Assembly (NCBI GenBank): GCA_039881145.1
Contig: JAYKKI010000016.1
Span: forward strand, 14,390,501-14,454,500
DNA length: 64,000 nt
Reading direction: 5' to 3'
DNA from: Druceiella hillmani
Lineage: Eukaryota > Arthropoda > Insecta > Lepidoptera > Hepialidae
A program made the position numbers and the translations under genes. This document shows positions 23,431 through 34,945 of this stretch, piece after piece. The notes beneath the pieces were generated by a model, which saw nothing but the letters and a program-made list of their open reading frames with translations, made no database searches and had not been told where the DNA came from. Position 1 is the first letter of the stretch; each line of letters begins with the position of its first letter.

Positions 23431-25575
23431 ACCCACGTGTTTTACATTAGCTGACGTTATTATAATATTGATATAAAAATTAAAGAGGAAGTTAAAAAAT
23501 TACTTTTAAATTTATATATAACTTGGAGTATCATTTGGAAGAGCTTATTATGAAGATTATCTAAATATTTTTCATATTTTAATTTTTTATTCAAATGTTT
23601 AATAAAAAATATTGAGCATTTCCTTCTTATTTATAAAATTAGTGAGCGTAAAAAAACAGAAATTATAAAATCTGATTACAAATTTACTGGAAAATTATAG
23701 CGATTTTCCTAAATTCTACAAGTTTTAAACACGCGCCATATGTTTACGACTGTGATATACGTGGTAGGTAATGTATTTACGTTGTTAAAAATGAATATAT
23801 TATTTGTAAATAGTGTATTAAAAATCGTTTGTACCTTTATCTAAATGTGACAGAATTATCGTAAAGCCAATACCACTCGTATTTAAGAGGTTTTTAATAT
23901 TTTTATTTAGGAAATAAACGTAAGATTTAATATATAAACGTAAAGATATAAACGTAAGTTTTATTTAGGATATAAACATTAAACATATATTATCTATGCG
24001 TTAGAAAATAATAAAATATCGAAAAAGACTTGTATAAGGCAGTTTTATATGTGTTTGATCTATATTATTATGAAACAAAAACCGAGAACTAGAGAAACTT
24101 TGAACTGTCTAAGAACGAGACACGGAGTCTAAAACAGTGTAAGATGTTATGAATTTATAAGATAAAAGAGAAACTTTTGTAAAAGTATATATTTTATTCA
24201 GACGTACAGTAAAAATGGAAGTACTTTCTGTATGTGCCTATAATATTAAGGGAGAAATATTACAGGGTGATTTTAATATATGTAAAAGGAATAAAATATC
24301 ACCTTGAAATGCATCAAGGTAAAATCATTTTACCTTGATATACATCGAGGTAAAATGGCTAAGATTTATTGGCATTGAACATAGAAATTTATCCGTGTTT
24401 TATAGAAACGTATACAAAAATAAATGTCTGAACTAATCAGAATATGAATGTTCCAAGGTTCATTTTCACTTTCTTTAATGCTTTCTTAATTTATATCACT
24501 TTTGAGTTTTATCTCTGGTTACTTTAATTCTTTTTGTTGTCTTGTTTTCAAATGATTTACATATGATATATTTTAATAACAATAGTAAATTACATAATAA
24601 GTAATAGTAAATTACATAAACATGTAAAATAATATAAATTAAATTCTCATTTCGAAGTTAAATAGAGTTTTGTTCTTAAAAAAATAATATAAATTATGTT
24701 CGATTTTTAATGTAGTTAAATTCTTTATCAAAATGGCAAAAGATTAGTAAAACGTTAAAAAATGGCCAACAGCGTTTTCCTTATTTTATCAAATAACTTT
24801 TATTTTTTATTCACTGATTTTTGGTTTACATTGATCTAAATGATATTCTAAAATTAAGCGCTTATTTGGAAGTTCATAAATGCAGATATTTTTATTATTA
24901 TAAAGAAAATAAACATTTATTTTTTGTTTCGTATTTTTGCAATTTCACTTTCAATATCAACTTACAAAAAAAACATGATGGGAATACTGTTCAAACGTTA
25001 ATATTAAAGGGTTTTTATTTTTAGCTAAAGTTATAACATAATCATATTTATGAATTTAAATTGATATAAACGAAAAAAAAAGTCATATTTTCGAATTAAA
25101 TATTTTAGTACTATTTTATTATTAGGTCCTGGTTAATTTTTACAATTTTTGTAACAATACATTGTACCATGACTGTATTCGGTTTTATCGCTTCAGAATT
25201 ACTGAAAGTACTTAATCCTAAATTCAGTTACCAATAGGTTATATAATTAATTTTCTTTACACTGGTAATATATTAATTTTTAAAATTAATTTTTAAACGT
25301 TAAGGCGAAGTTAAATACATACATCAATATTATAATGATATGTAATTAATTTTCTTAACACTCGTACTAACTCGTCGTTAATTTTTGAGGAAACGTAAAT
25401 ATATGTTTTACTTTAGTTAATTTACTTTCAAGTAGTCAGTGGAATGATTTTCCTTCCAACCGTTCCAACCTTCCTGAATTCGAGTAGTAAAAAAATTCGA
25501 ATATATTTTTATTCATTACGACATACAAATACAGAGACCAAAATAAAACAGCCTGTATAAAGGGATTTCTCGATC
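23431..25575. other. AT-rich sequence with small repeats, no gene
   Basis: No gene seen. TATAAACGTAA recurs near 23,910-23,965. ATCAAGGTAAAA-TCA-TTTTACCTTGAT at 24,313-24,339 is a perfect 12-bp hairpin. AATAGTAAATTACATAA occurs twice near 24,590-24,620. Confidence 0.5.
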
Positions 25576-25729
25576 GAATGGTAAATTGCGAAGGACGATT
25601 TATGACCGATCAGTTTAGGCAAATACCTTAAGGTATATATTTCAATATTACGAAGTCACATTTCATGCTCAACGCGGCGTTTTCTTCACAATACATGTCA
25701 TAGTTTTGAAAGGTGAAATGTGGGCGTGA
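25576..25729. other. GC-raised, repeat-poor patch
   Basis: The composition is more mixed than its surroundings, with words such as CGATCGAATGG, CGACGATTTATGACCGATC-like runs and CAACGCGGCG. It lies directly beside the 307-bp duplication. It could be regulatory sequence; there is no coding frame. Confidence 0.25.
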
Positions 25730-26343
25730 GGGAATATTGTCACGGTGATATTTATTCCGTGAGATATTGGTTTCTCATTTTTATAAGGTATTGTCACCCG
25801 TGTATAGTTCCATTTATTTTTACATCGAAACTTACTTAAAACTTCTGAGCTTTTTCATGTTGCTGACGCCGTCAAAGGGTTGTCAGCGAAGTAGTTCGGA
25901 CTAGTAATATCGATATAGGAAACTAGACACATTTTAGAAATCTGTTGGGAGTAATATTTCTAAAGATAATGGTATAAATAGTTTTCATTCTAATCTTAAT
26001 TGATCCGTGTTTTAAAATGACTATAGTCATTAACAAGGGAATATTGTCACGGTGATATTTATTCCGTGAGATATTGGTTTCTCATTTTTATATCGTATTG
26101 CCACCCGTGTATAGTTCCATTTATTTTTACATCGAAACTTACTTAAAACTTCTGAACTTTTTCATGTTGCTGACGCCGTCAAAGGTTTGTCAGAAAAGTA
26201 GTTCGGACCAGTGATATCGATATAGGAAACTAGATACATTGTATAAATCTTTTTGGTGTGATATTTCTAAAGATAATGGTGTAAATCGTTTTTATTCCAA
26301 TCTTAATTGATACGTTTTTTTTAAATAGCTATAATCATTACCA
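25730..26343. repeat. 307-bp tandem duplication (two full copies)
   Basis: Copy 1 is 25,730-26,036 and copy 2 is 26,037-26,343. Both start GGGAATATTGTCACGGTGAT and contain CCGTGAGATATTGG, GTTGCTGACGCCGTCAAAGG, AGTAGTTCGGAC and AATATCGATATAGG-like words. They end with a CATTA-containing junction. Identity is high, roughly 90% in the first 230 bp, and lower in the last 80 bp. The unit is less AT-biased than its surroundings, has no open frame, and resembles a complex satellite dimer or a duplicated regulatory block. I did not find a third copy in the window. Confidence 0.93.
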
Positions 26344-27147
26344 TCAGGTATGGCAGCGTCTAATCTAAATTGATTTTTACGCCGATTATACACTACAATA
26401 AACTCAAAACAAACTAAGTTTGTAATATCAATAATGAACTACGGAAGTTACCATGTTTTATTTTATGATTTAATACAAAAATTAGTAAGGACAATTACGC
26501 TATGATAATTATGCTAAATTGTAATATAATAAAAAGCTTAGTCATAAAATGAATCTTTGTAAATTCCGACGTTTATTACTGATTTTATAAAGCTAAAATC
26601 TTTAGAGTGTGTTGTAGCATTTAATCATCGTAAAGGTTCAATTAAATTGGGTATAGCCATTCATCATGATAATTGCTAGAGGTTTTTCAACGCACTGACC
26701 ATGAAAACTAAATTTCAAATAAAAGCTATAGAGACTAAAAGAATTGCTCTACCAAAAGGTGCTCTACCATTTATATGCCAACAAAGTGTTAGCCATAGAT
26801 TATTTTGTAGAATAGAATTTGAGATACAGGCAATTTTATGTTACTTCTGCAATTTATGCATAAAAAATAATTAAGTTTGAAAAAGTAATTTGAAAAGATA
26901 AAATAAAATAATGTAATTTTGAAAATTTACCCTTATATTTGGACCATTTAATGTCGTAAAATATATGGATTATTGTTAAAATTATTGAAAAGTTTGGCAC
27001 GAAAATGGCTAATTTAATTATTTTATAACTTGCTCCGTCATATAGATTATACTGGCCATTTAATATCTTTTAATATGTGTGAAACATGGGTAGCAATGAT
27101 TAAAGTAAACGTATTTGAAACATGTTAAATTTTAAGTACATACAGCT
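26344..27147. other. AT-rich sequence, no gene seen
   Basis: Nothing supportable. GCTCTACCAAAAGGTGCTCTACC near 26,743 is a small duplication. Confidence 0.5.
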
Positions 27148-27300
27148 ATCCACAATTAAATGAAATTACGTGATGGAGTATTATTTCTACTTTCTTTAAT
27201 TTCTTTACCACGACCTAGGTTTCATTGTATTACAACATCTTCAAGTGGGATATTAGCAAAGATCTAGATCAAAAATAGCAAAGATCTTTGCTAATATAGC
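27148..27300. mobile_element. Foldback family, left arm only
   Basis: It carries the left-arm series: CACAATTAAATGAAATTACG, TATTATTTCTACTTTCTTTA, TTTACCACGACCTAGGTTTC, and TGTATTACAACATCTTCAAG. A 14-bp perfect hairpin then ends it: TATTAGCAAAGATC (27,251-27,264) with GATCTTTGCTAATA (27,283-27,296). So the loop and a scrap of the right arm remain and the rest of the right arm is missing. Confidence 0.75.
27207..27249 (-). ncRNA. Decayed hammerhead-like motif, minus strand
   Basis: On the minus strand the core reads UUGAAGA, so C3 is changed. The base pair next to the core at stem II is G-U (GUUGU-AAU-ACAAU). GAAA, CCUAGG, GUC and GUGG are intact. Loss of C3 should abolish cleavage. Confidence 0.4.
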
Positions 27301-27835
27301 CAGGCTAATTATATATGTTTATTATAAATTATGGAGAAAAATATTAAGAATATGTAGAAATTAAAAGGAAAGTGCCTAAAACATTTTTTATCTTATACTG
27401 ATTCTGGATTAGATTACAATTTCAATACTGTCTCGGTATAAATTATTAGGACTTCATCATTCACAAAAATCAATATAAAAACTATCTAGAAGCTTTAAAA
27501 CATTATAATAATTTCTTAAATGTTCGTCAACTATTGGCACTTTAAGAAAAAATGAAATTGATATAAGAGAATAAAAGGACCACCACTTTCAGAGTATATA
27601 AGGTTTTAGCTCAGTACTTTTCAATCTGTCTAAGTTTATGTTCAATCAACAGTAAGTAATCTACGATCAAATACTGATTCTTTGAAAGAAATTAAACGGC
27701 CTTTTCGGTCTTATCAAACATTACCTGTCGATATAAAATGAACAAATTGGTAATTTATTCTTAATTGATTCCAAATATTTTCGATATCGCAAAAATTCCT
27801 TACCATCAAATGAAACTTAAAAAATATTAGGTGTA

Positions 27836-27837
<2 letters not shown>
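27301..27837. other. AT-rich sequence, no gene seen
   Basis: Nothing supportable. Confidence 0.5.
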
Positions 27838-27894
<57 letters not shown>

Positions 27895-27896
27895 GC

Positions 27897-27956
<60 letters not shown>

Positions 27957-27960
27957 GTAT
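27838..27960. repeat. Compound (TA)n(TG)n microsatellite
   Basis: About 55 bp of TA repeats pass through GCGTGCG into about 60 bp of TG repeats. It abuts the left terminal inverted repeat of the following element. Confidence 0.97.
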
Positions 27961-27967
27961 TTGCGTT

Positions 27968-28630
27968 AGAAGTTATACTTCTTTGGCATAATAATACAAG
28001 AAAACTTGAAAGCCAGCAGAAAAATGAATGGTCAATGATGGACTATTCATCTCTCAAACTATACTTAAAATTGTGTTTAGTTTAAAATTAATTTTAAAAT
28101 GAAATTTAATTGTTTTAATTAATGTTTTTTACTGTGTGAACCACCATTAAATTTCAATTACTAAAACAGAGAATAATAAATTTGAAGCATGATATTTTGA
28201 AAACGGTCTGGCAGATAATTCATATATAACGGAAAACCAGCAGAAAAATAAACTATTACCAACTCATGATAATTTGAAAAAATTCGGTCACAGTATAATT
28301 TTTTAGTATCAAACATGAAAGAAATGCGCATTTTTTTCTTTTACCAACTCATGATCGCCTATTAGCTGCGATAATTCGAACAAATGCGGTTAGGGTATAA
28401 TTTTTGACCATCAAAAAATAATCACTTAATGACACTATCATCGAACACACTTTTTCATACTCATATGCGCCTAATAATTCAGATAAGTAAATCGTTAAAA
28501 ATAAATGTTTAGTCAGCAACTTCGTATTGTCATTTTTGTGTTCCATCGTCGCCAACTTCATCCTATATTTTTAAAATTACACTTCCATAATTTTTTCATA
28601 ACGCAACGCGCCTAAAGAAGTATAATTTTA
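27968..28630. mobile_element. Non-autonomous element, about 23-bp terminal inverted repeats
   Basis: The left end AGAAGTTATACTTCTTTGGC mirrors the right end GCGCCTAAAGAAGTATAATT. The interior has no transposase; a 70-codon minus-strand frame at 28,349-28,561 has no domain. An internal duplication is visible: TACCAACTCATGAT followed by GTATAATTTTT-type words occurs at 28,257 and again at 28,341. The right end is matched in reverse complement at 55.04 kb. The internal segment 28,196-28,250 (GGTCTGGCAGAT, CCAGCAGAAAAATA) is matched in reverse complement at 41.27 kb. Three dispersed relatives plus inverted ends support a MITE-like transposon of unknown superfamily. Confidence 0.65.
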
Positions 28631-28770
28631 AAAAATATATAGAATAAAAAACTTTAACAGTTCCTTAGGTTTTAATATGTGAGTTGTATATTGCAAGCTC
28701 GAATAAATCAATATAAGGGCTGCTAATGTAGAAAAAGAAAATAGCTTACATAATTTTCAGGAAAATCAGA
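28631..28770. other. AT-rich sequence, no gene seen
   Basis: Nothing supportable. Confidence 0.5.
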
Positions 28771-28775
28771 AACCA

Positions 28776-28817
28776 TGATGGATAGTGTATAACGGCCTCT
28801 TTATACACTATCCATCA
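28776..28817. repeat. 17-bp perfect hairpin, 8-nt loop
   Basis: TGATGGATAGTGTATAA (28,776-28,792) and TTATACACTATCCATCA (28,801-28,817) are exact reverse complements around CGGCCTCT. It sits at the start of a moderately GC-raised patch (28,810-29,010) whose minus-strand 61-codon frame has no recognisable domain. The patch may be a decayed mobile element with the hairpin as its end. Confidence 0.92.
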
Positions 28818-29010
28818 CGAATGATCAGCAAAGAGAGACGTCGCTATAAGAAAAAATGAGAAGGACACACTGAGCGTTGTGTCTACGTTGCTTCCTCATA
28901 TATCGGCCCCTTTTTCTGTTGGTTGCGCTAGATAAATTGTGTGTAAAGCGCTTTATTATACTAAACAGACAAATTAGACCGCATATGGTATCGGCACGAT
29001 ATCTGATCAC

Positions 29011-29914
29011 TAATCTCTACCCATCTCATTGTTATGTTTATGGTTTTTTTTCTTAAACGTATTGGTCTACAAATAGGAAATTGGCGCCATTGCAATGAAT
29101 TCTATAGACCAAATTAGGACCTGAGACAAAAAATGTTGGTGGTCTATATTATGACTTGAATAACTTCTTTGTCGAACTTATTAGATGAAATAACAGATAG
29201 TGATTGAGAGAAGATGAAAATACAAACTTGAGTGCTTTATGATAAATAAGTTATAGCAATTTTGTTTTAATTAATAAAAACTTCACAAAATTATGAAAAT
29301 AACTGTTGAAAATGTTATATTACTTCTTTGTTGATACACATATTATTTGCGAATTAGCAGGTCCTAAAACCAAATTTGTAAAAGTAAAAAGATTCTGACT
29401 CTTCTTGGTTCTAGTCATACACCAATAAATTTATTAAGGTTAATATTCAACCTACCATAACAGTTAAATGTAATTGATTACATATCTCTAATTCATTAAA
29501 CGTGTCATAAGTTTGATAAATAGATAAAATAAGAAAATATAATGCTGGTTAAATATTTTATTGAGAAACGGTACACTTTGAATTTCTGTAAGAAAGAATA
29601 TGAGATAGCATGGGTTTCAATTAGAAATTAGTTATAAATTAATCACTTGGTCCTTAGTACCAACGCTAAGAATAAAATACAATTAAATTTTAGTTCATTA
29701 GTATTCATTCGCTTCATATCCTGTCACTTTTAAATTTACCACGTAAAAATCATTAAGTTTTCGTAGTCATAATCAAAAAGTGTTCATTCTTAGTTAAAAT
29801 CGATCTAGAGTAGATTTTATCGATTGTTAAAGTTATGATTATTATAATTAGAATTACTGATGAATTAATAAATTTTATGCGTAAACGTATAAATTTCACC
29901 GCATTATATCAAAA
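29011..29914. other. AT-rich sequence, no gene seen
   Basis: Nothing supportable. Confidence 0.5.
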
Positions 29915-30260
29915 CACAAACACGTGCGGGGCTGTGAATGCGTTCATTCTGCTCTTAGCATTAACATAACGCCCGCAATTAACGCAGCGTTAAATGATTA
30001 CTTAACGCAAAATTAACATTTCTCGTTTAATTAGTATATAACAATACGATATTAAATTAATTAATTTGTTTGTTATAATGGTGCGCTCAGCCGGCGTTCA
30101 GAGTAGAATAGATGTCGCCGAGAAGAGCGATGGAACTAATCTTACGTCTCATTGTGTTCCGGAATATAATTATGGAATACTGTGCGTGTGTCAGCTAAAG
30201 GTTACAATCAAGCGTGTTGGCTAAATGCGGCTTTATTGTTGAACACTTTATAGCGGGACA
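29915..30260 (+). other. GC-raised island with a 48-codon open frame
   Basis: This is repeat-poor sequence with CpG-bearing words (CACGTGCGGGGCTG, CAGCCGGCGTTC, GATGTCGCCGAG). An ATG at 30,078 opens a 48-codon frame to a TAA at 30,222-30,224. Its peptide is polar and varied (MVRSAGVQSRIDVAEKSDG, then two Cys in LCVCQLK) and unlike the hydrophobic chance frames around it. No domain is recognised. It could be a small ORF, part of an untranslated exon, or an enhancer. Confidence 0.25.
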
Positions 30261-33164
30261 TTGTGCGTCTTATATCGTAATTTATTTACTTTGAAAATGA
30301 AATAGTTGTATTCAAGAAAATGTATTAAATTAAAAACCAACTAATGGAGTACACCAACGTTTTATTTGGTATTTTTTGTGACCGAAAGTCACGGTACGAC
30401 TTTATATGATATGAATATATTAACACAAATCAATGAGTAAATATACTGCCTCATCATATAAAATACACAAGAGTTGTATTACTACTAAATCCGCAGCGAT
30501 AAATTCTATTTAATAATTAAATAACTATTAAAATTAATATCCAATTATATAGGTCACTTAAATGTGTACTTTATATTTTAAAGTCAGTGATATATTTTAA
30601 TGCTTATAAACAATAAAACAAAGTTTCTTGTATAAAACTTTTGAAATTACCTTCGATCCATATTTTAGGTGAATTTATCAGAAATAAAATAGTTAGTAAA
30701 AATAGTAACTGAACTTAGGTAAAGTTGTGAAACAAAATTAATCATTAATCTAATTTCGTTTGGAAGATAGCTTTATATTATTTATATAACATAATTAAAC
30801 ATAACTGTAATTAAAAAACTCATTAAGTTTCATTTAAAAATAAACAAAATGACTCTGTATTATCTGGTGGAAACAGAAATTTATTTTCATGTAATTTTTT
30901 TTTAATGGATGTGACAATTCAAAATTGTGTTTTTAGAAATTTAAATATACAATATTCGTTACTATTACTTATTTCACATAATCATCTTTTGTTTACCAAT
31001 ATAAACAATAAAGTATTCAAAAACTTTATGAAACTTACTTTTCCAATGCACCTTGCATTCGGCGGTTTTATTATTGATGTGAGGAAAAGAGTAAGATACT
31101 TTTCTCGTATATATAATGATAATTTTCTTTCTGATAATTTTCTTAAGGAAACTGATTTTAATAACATTCCGTATTTCGGTAGTTTTTATACTCTATAAAA
31201 TATGTAAACAAACTCTTATTTCATTGTAATAAAAAAATGTCTCACGCTACCTTAAATGTGAAATTAGACGAAATGAAAGACACTTTTGAAATAAAGTTAT
31301 AATACTTGAGGCGCCAAAAACATATTTACCACATTGTATGTTTTCGTTAGTTTACGCGCTTAAAATTGTGGGTCTGGCCCATAACAGTTCATTACAAATC
31401 ACAATATCAATCTCAACACTGAAGACTTGTCAATGTAATATTTCAACATGTTGATTAAGTGCAAGGCCAAATAAATATCTCCTTGCAAAGGGAGAGAAAG
31501 AGAGTAAAGTTACAGGTTAATTTTTAAAGAGAAAAAATTATTTTTAAAAGGTTATCATTCTTATATTTAAAAAAAACTAATGTTAGGACAAACATGTTTG
31601 TGTAGCTGGTTACAATTCTGGAACAGGTAAAAAAATTAATGCTAAACCTTACTACAAACATGTCTAGGCTGATTACCAAAAATTGAATTCACATATTATT
31701 TATACAATTAAAGAAATCACCCATAACTTTTATGCCAAATTTAAAGCAAACTTAATATCTCCCATAACGTTAGTTCATACTTGGAAAAATGCATTGGAAT
31801 ACCAATAAATTTTTACTTTACGAAAAATCAAATCATCTATTTCTGTAAACTTATCATGAAGAAACACATTTAAATAATAATAACAAATTATTAATTAACC
31901 ACCCTATAGGTTTAATTCTGTCAACGTAATGTAAATAATTTATTGTTGACAAAGAATTTAAGTCGTATAAATATAATTCTAAAAAGTTTTATCGAACGAC
32001 GCTTAACATAACAGTTGTTCTGATCAAAATATTAGCCAATGTAAAATAGAGTTTTAATTGCTTCATATCGACTTTTGGAAATGACACAAAAATTGTATTT
32101 GGAAATAATTTTTTACACTGCTGACTTTTTATTAAGTTTACTTTTGTACGCATTACACAAAAAGTTGTGAAAGATTGTTGTTCCACATTTATTGACATAA
32201 CACTTTTTTTCATTTTATTTGCATATTCGTTAAACAATGACAATAAGTAATTTTAATAACTTGAATATAAAACAACGTATTTTTACATAAGTAAATTTAT
32301 ATTCCCATGCTTAAAAATGTTAACATACGAAATAAAAGAAATATGTATAAAAATAATCTCTATATTCCAGTTTCTTCTACCTCCGGCCTTTCCTTTGACA
32401 ATTGATAATTTTATTGCAATATATCCCAGAAATCATTCCCAATTATTAAACGAGACAGGATAATAAGAGCTAACTATAATGTACAAGAGCCAGAGCTTGG
32501 ACTAATATATATGGCGATACATTCTTCGACAGACTTTATAATACCAATGCAATGACTATAGTTTGTGTGATTTACTGATTTGTACATTTCCATACAAACA
32601 GGAAAACGATAAAATATGTTTATTTTTTCATGAAATATTTAATTAAAGACGACATACATTTTAATTATGATATTTCAAACAAGTATTTTAATTTACTAGT
32701 AATTTATTGAGAGCTTCATTTACTCTTCACCAATATATTTGATGATATAACATATTTTTCCTTGTTTTATCTAAAATATGATAAGGAAAATATAACTAAG
32801 GTGAGTTAACTCATTATTTCAATATGAATTAGAAAGAACATGAGTGTATCATATCTACATAAATTAAGGTTATTTCATGAGTTCAATTTTATGATATTAT
32901 ATTTGTAATTTCATCCTAACTTTTTAATAAACAAAAACATTTACGTTTTATTAGACAAAAACTCTAAAGAAGAAGAATATTGCTTGCAAAAATCGGGCAC
33001 ATCAATTTGAAATAATATTTTGTTTATCACTTCAAAGCCATTTGTCTACATCAAAGTAAACAAAGTGACATAAATTCGCCTTCCTAACTATCTCAAAACT
33101 ATAACGAAGTACGAAATGAAAGAAACAAAAATTTCAACAGCAATAACGCAAAAAATTAATGAAG
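30261..33164. other. AT-rich sequence, no gene seen
   Basis: Overlapping frames on both strands at 30,905-31,198 and 30,982-31,167 have no domain. An 84-codon minus-strand frame at 31,989-32,243 has none either. I see no known element. Confidence 0.45.
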
Positions 33165-33600
33165 CAAATCTCCCCTCCGCCAACTCCTCCTGTCAACTCA
33201 ACTTCTGGAAGAAACATTGCGAATTTGCGAATATAAATCAAGTTGGCTAAGCAAAAAAAGGGAAACGGGGAAAAAATCAAAAGTATTTTCCATTTACAGG
33301 GAAAATGAGTCCAAACGGCGAATCCGTCAAACCATGAAATTGGCTTGAAAAAGAATCTGTTTACCCTTAAATTAAATTTTCTTTGTGTGTCACATAGACA
33401 AGGTCATTTATTTCTGTTTGTTTCCAGAGACCTTTTTCGCTTGCGCCCCGTCTGTAATTTACTGCCGTATTATTAGAGGCACGCAGCCAGTGGCTTGCGT
33501 TTTAAAAGTGATTTTTTTCCTCCTTAGTTACGGGGACCGATTTGGTTTTATCAAACGAACGCTGGCCAAGGGTAAGGCGATTAAATGAAGTACAGACAGG
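33165..33600. promoter_or_regulatory. GC-raised, repeat-poor island (candidate regulatory)
   Basis: It runs from TCTCCCCTCCGCCAACTCC through CGGCGAATCCGTC and TTCGCTTGCGCCCCGTCTG to GAACGCTGGCCAAGGGTAAG. It is complex sequence, free of repeats, about 45% GC in parts. Open frames of 67 and 107 codons lie on opposite strands at 33,385-33,825 without a domain. Islands like this inside insect gene deserts are often conserved enhancers, but conservation cannot be tested from one sequence. Confidence 0.3.
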
Positions 33601-33849
33601 CTTATTACCAAACTGATTTTCGTTGGAAATAAATACTTTGGTGAAATGTTTAATGTTCGAGGATGAAAAAATACTGTCTAGTCGTCCACTTGTTAGCTCG
33701 AAAGGTCGAGCACTAGTAACAGTTAAGGATCGTAAAATCCTATCTTTTAATTTTAGTTTTATGACGGATGGTCGTGGAAAACTGAGTTGGCTATGTTGAA
33801 AATTATGGAAGCAATTTATTTTCACACCCTTTTTAATATGACATCCACC

Positions 33850-33985
33850 TTTCTAAAGTTGCTTTTGGTGCAAAATTTTATTATTTTATCGGATTTTTCA
33901 TTTAATTCGTTATATTTAGAATGAAATATTTGTCGTCACATTGTATAGATATTCAGTGTTTATCATCGGAGCAGAAGGTTGAGTT
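33850..33985. repeat. Direct repeat, copy 1 (partner at 34.82 kb)
   Basis: TTGCTTTTGGTGCAA, then GAAATATTTG, then TATAGATATTCAGTGTTTAT and CATCGGAGCAGAAGG. The same series in the same order and orientation is at 34,820-34,945. The spacing is about 970 bp. Confidence 0.75.
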
Positions 33986-34529
33986 CGAGTTATAATCGTT
34001 AAAATGTTTCTTCTTTGACGCGTTAATTGTTAAGTACAATTGAACTAATAGCATTGATCGAGTAGTTTCTATAATATGCTTATTCTTAACGTAGTACTTT
34101 TTATCATTTTAGACACCAAAAATTATTTTAATTAAATTCTAACGCTTAGCTTCGTAGGAATTTTTAATACATGTCACTATTTATTATATCACTATTTATT
34201 TTGGTTCATGTTGTGATATGTTAACAATTTGTCATCTTCTACGACGATTACAATTAATATTTAAATGTAATTATTTCTTTAAATTAAACTATAGATTTTT
34301 GTAAATTAAAAAATAATTGTATTGAAAAGGAAAATTGTTGGGTAGAGCTGTTACATAAATTAACATACTTTTTAGTTTTGATTGTTAAAAGTAATGGTAT
34401 AATATAAAGGAAGCATTTTGTTCACTTAATTTCTAAGTTTAATTAAACAAATTTTTTTGGGTATAAATAATTATGTTTGACAAGTAAATTTTCGTCAACT
34501 TCTTATAACTCAGAAACTTTATTTTTATA
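33986..34529. other. AT-rich sequence, no gene seen
   Basis: Nothing supportable beyond a small CACTATTTATT duplication near 34,175-34,200. Confidence 0.5.
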
Positions 34530-34712
34530 CTAGCTGTGCCTACGACTTTGTTCGCGTGTAATTAGGGAAACAATTTTTATCTCTTATATGTTGCTCCTGG
34601 ATATAAATTACTATTATACCAAATTTAATCGAAATCTGTCTAGTACATTTCGCGTGATTCCCGATCAAATTAACATGCAGACAGATAGTCAAAAATTCTA
34701 TTATAAGATTTT
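34530..34712 (-). mobile_element. Non-LTR-type element terminus (Lepidoptera type)
   Basis: TACTAGCTGTGCCTACGACT, then TTGTTCGCGTG, is the minus-strand form of the common terminus CACGCGGACGAAGTCGCGGG-AAAAGCTAGTA. It is followed about 80 bp later by CCAAATTTAATCGAAATCTG and CAGACAGATAGT, and then ATTCTATTATAA. That order matches widespread Lepidoptera elements in which the other end reads TTATAATATTAG...GATGAAATTTGG. The copy is short and decayed. The 41.43-41.85 kb copy is in the opposite orientation. Confidence 0.65.
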
Positions 34713-34819
34713 CTGGCTTCTTTTATCTACATTGAAAATCAATCACTTTTCAAAAATGTACCGTTATATACATTTTTCAAGAGTTTCTCATAATATAACT
34801 CTAGATCGCTGTTGTCTTA

Positions 34820-34945
34820 GATGGCTTTTGGTGCAATCATTTTAACTGATTGAAAATTTTATAAAAATTAAATTTCATTTGAAATATTTGCACATTACAA
34901 TATATAGACATTCAATATTTATCATCGGAGTAGTAGGATGAATTT
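34820..34945. repeat. Direct repeat, copy 2 (partner at 33.85 kb)
   Basis: GGCTTTTGGTGCAATC, then GAAATATTTGCACATTACA, TATAGACATTCAATATTTAT and CATCGGAGTAGTAGG match copy 1. The two copies bracket the retroelement terminus at 34.53 kb. Confidence 0.75.

Noticed and set aside
27901..27958. Telomere-like or CRISPR-like repeat
   Set aside because: The tract is a simple TG dinucleotide repeat; there are no TTAGG arrays and no spaced direct repeats anywhere in the window.
33385..33825. Overlapping 67- and 107-codon frames on opposite strands
   Set aside because: Both lie in a GC-raised island where stops are rarer. No domain, no splice or start support.
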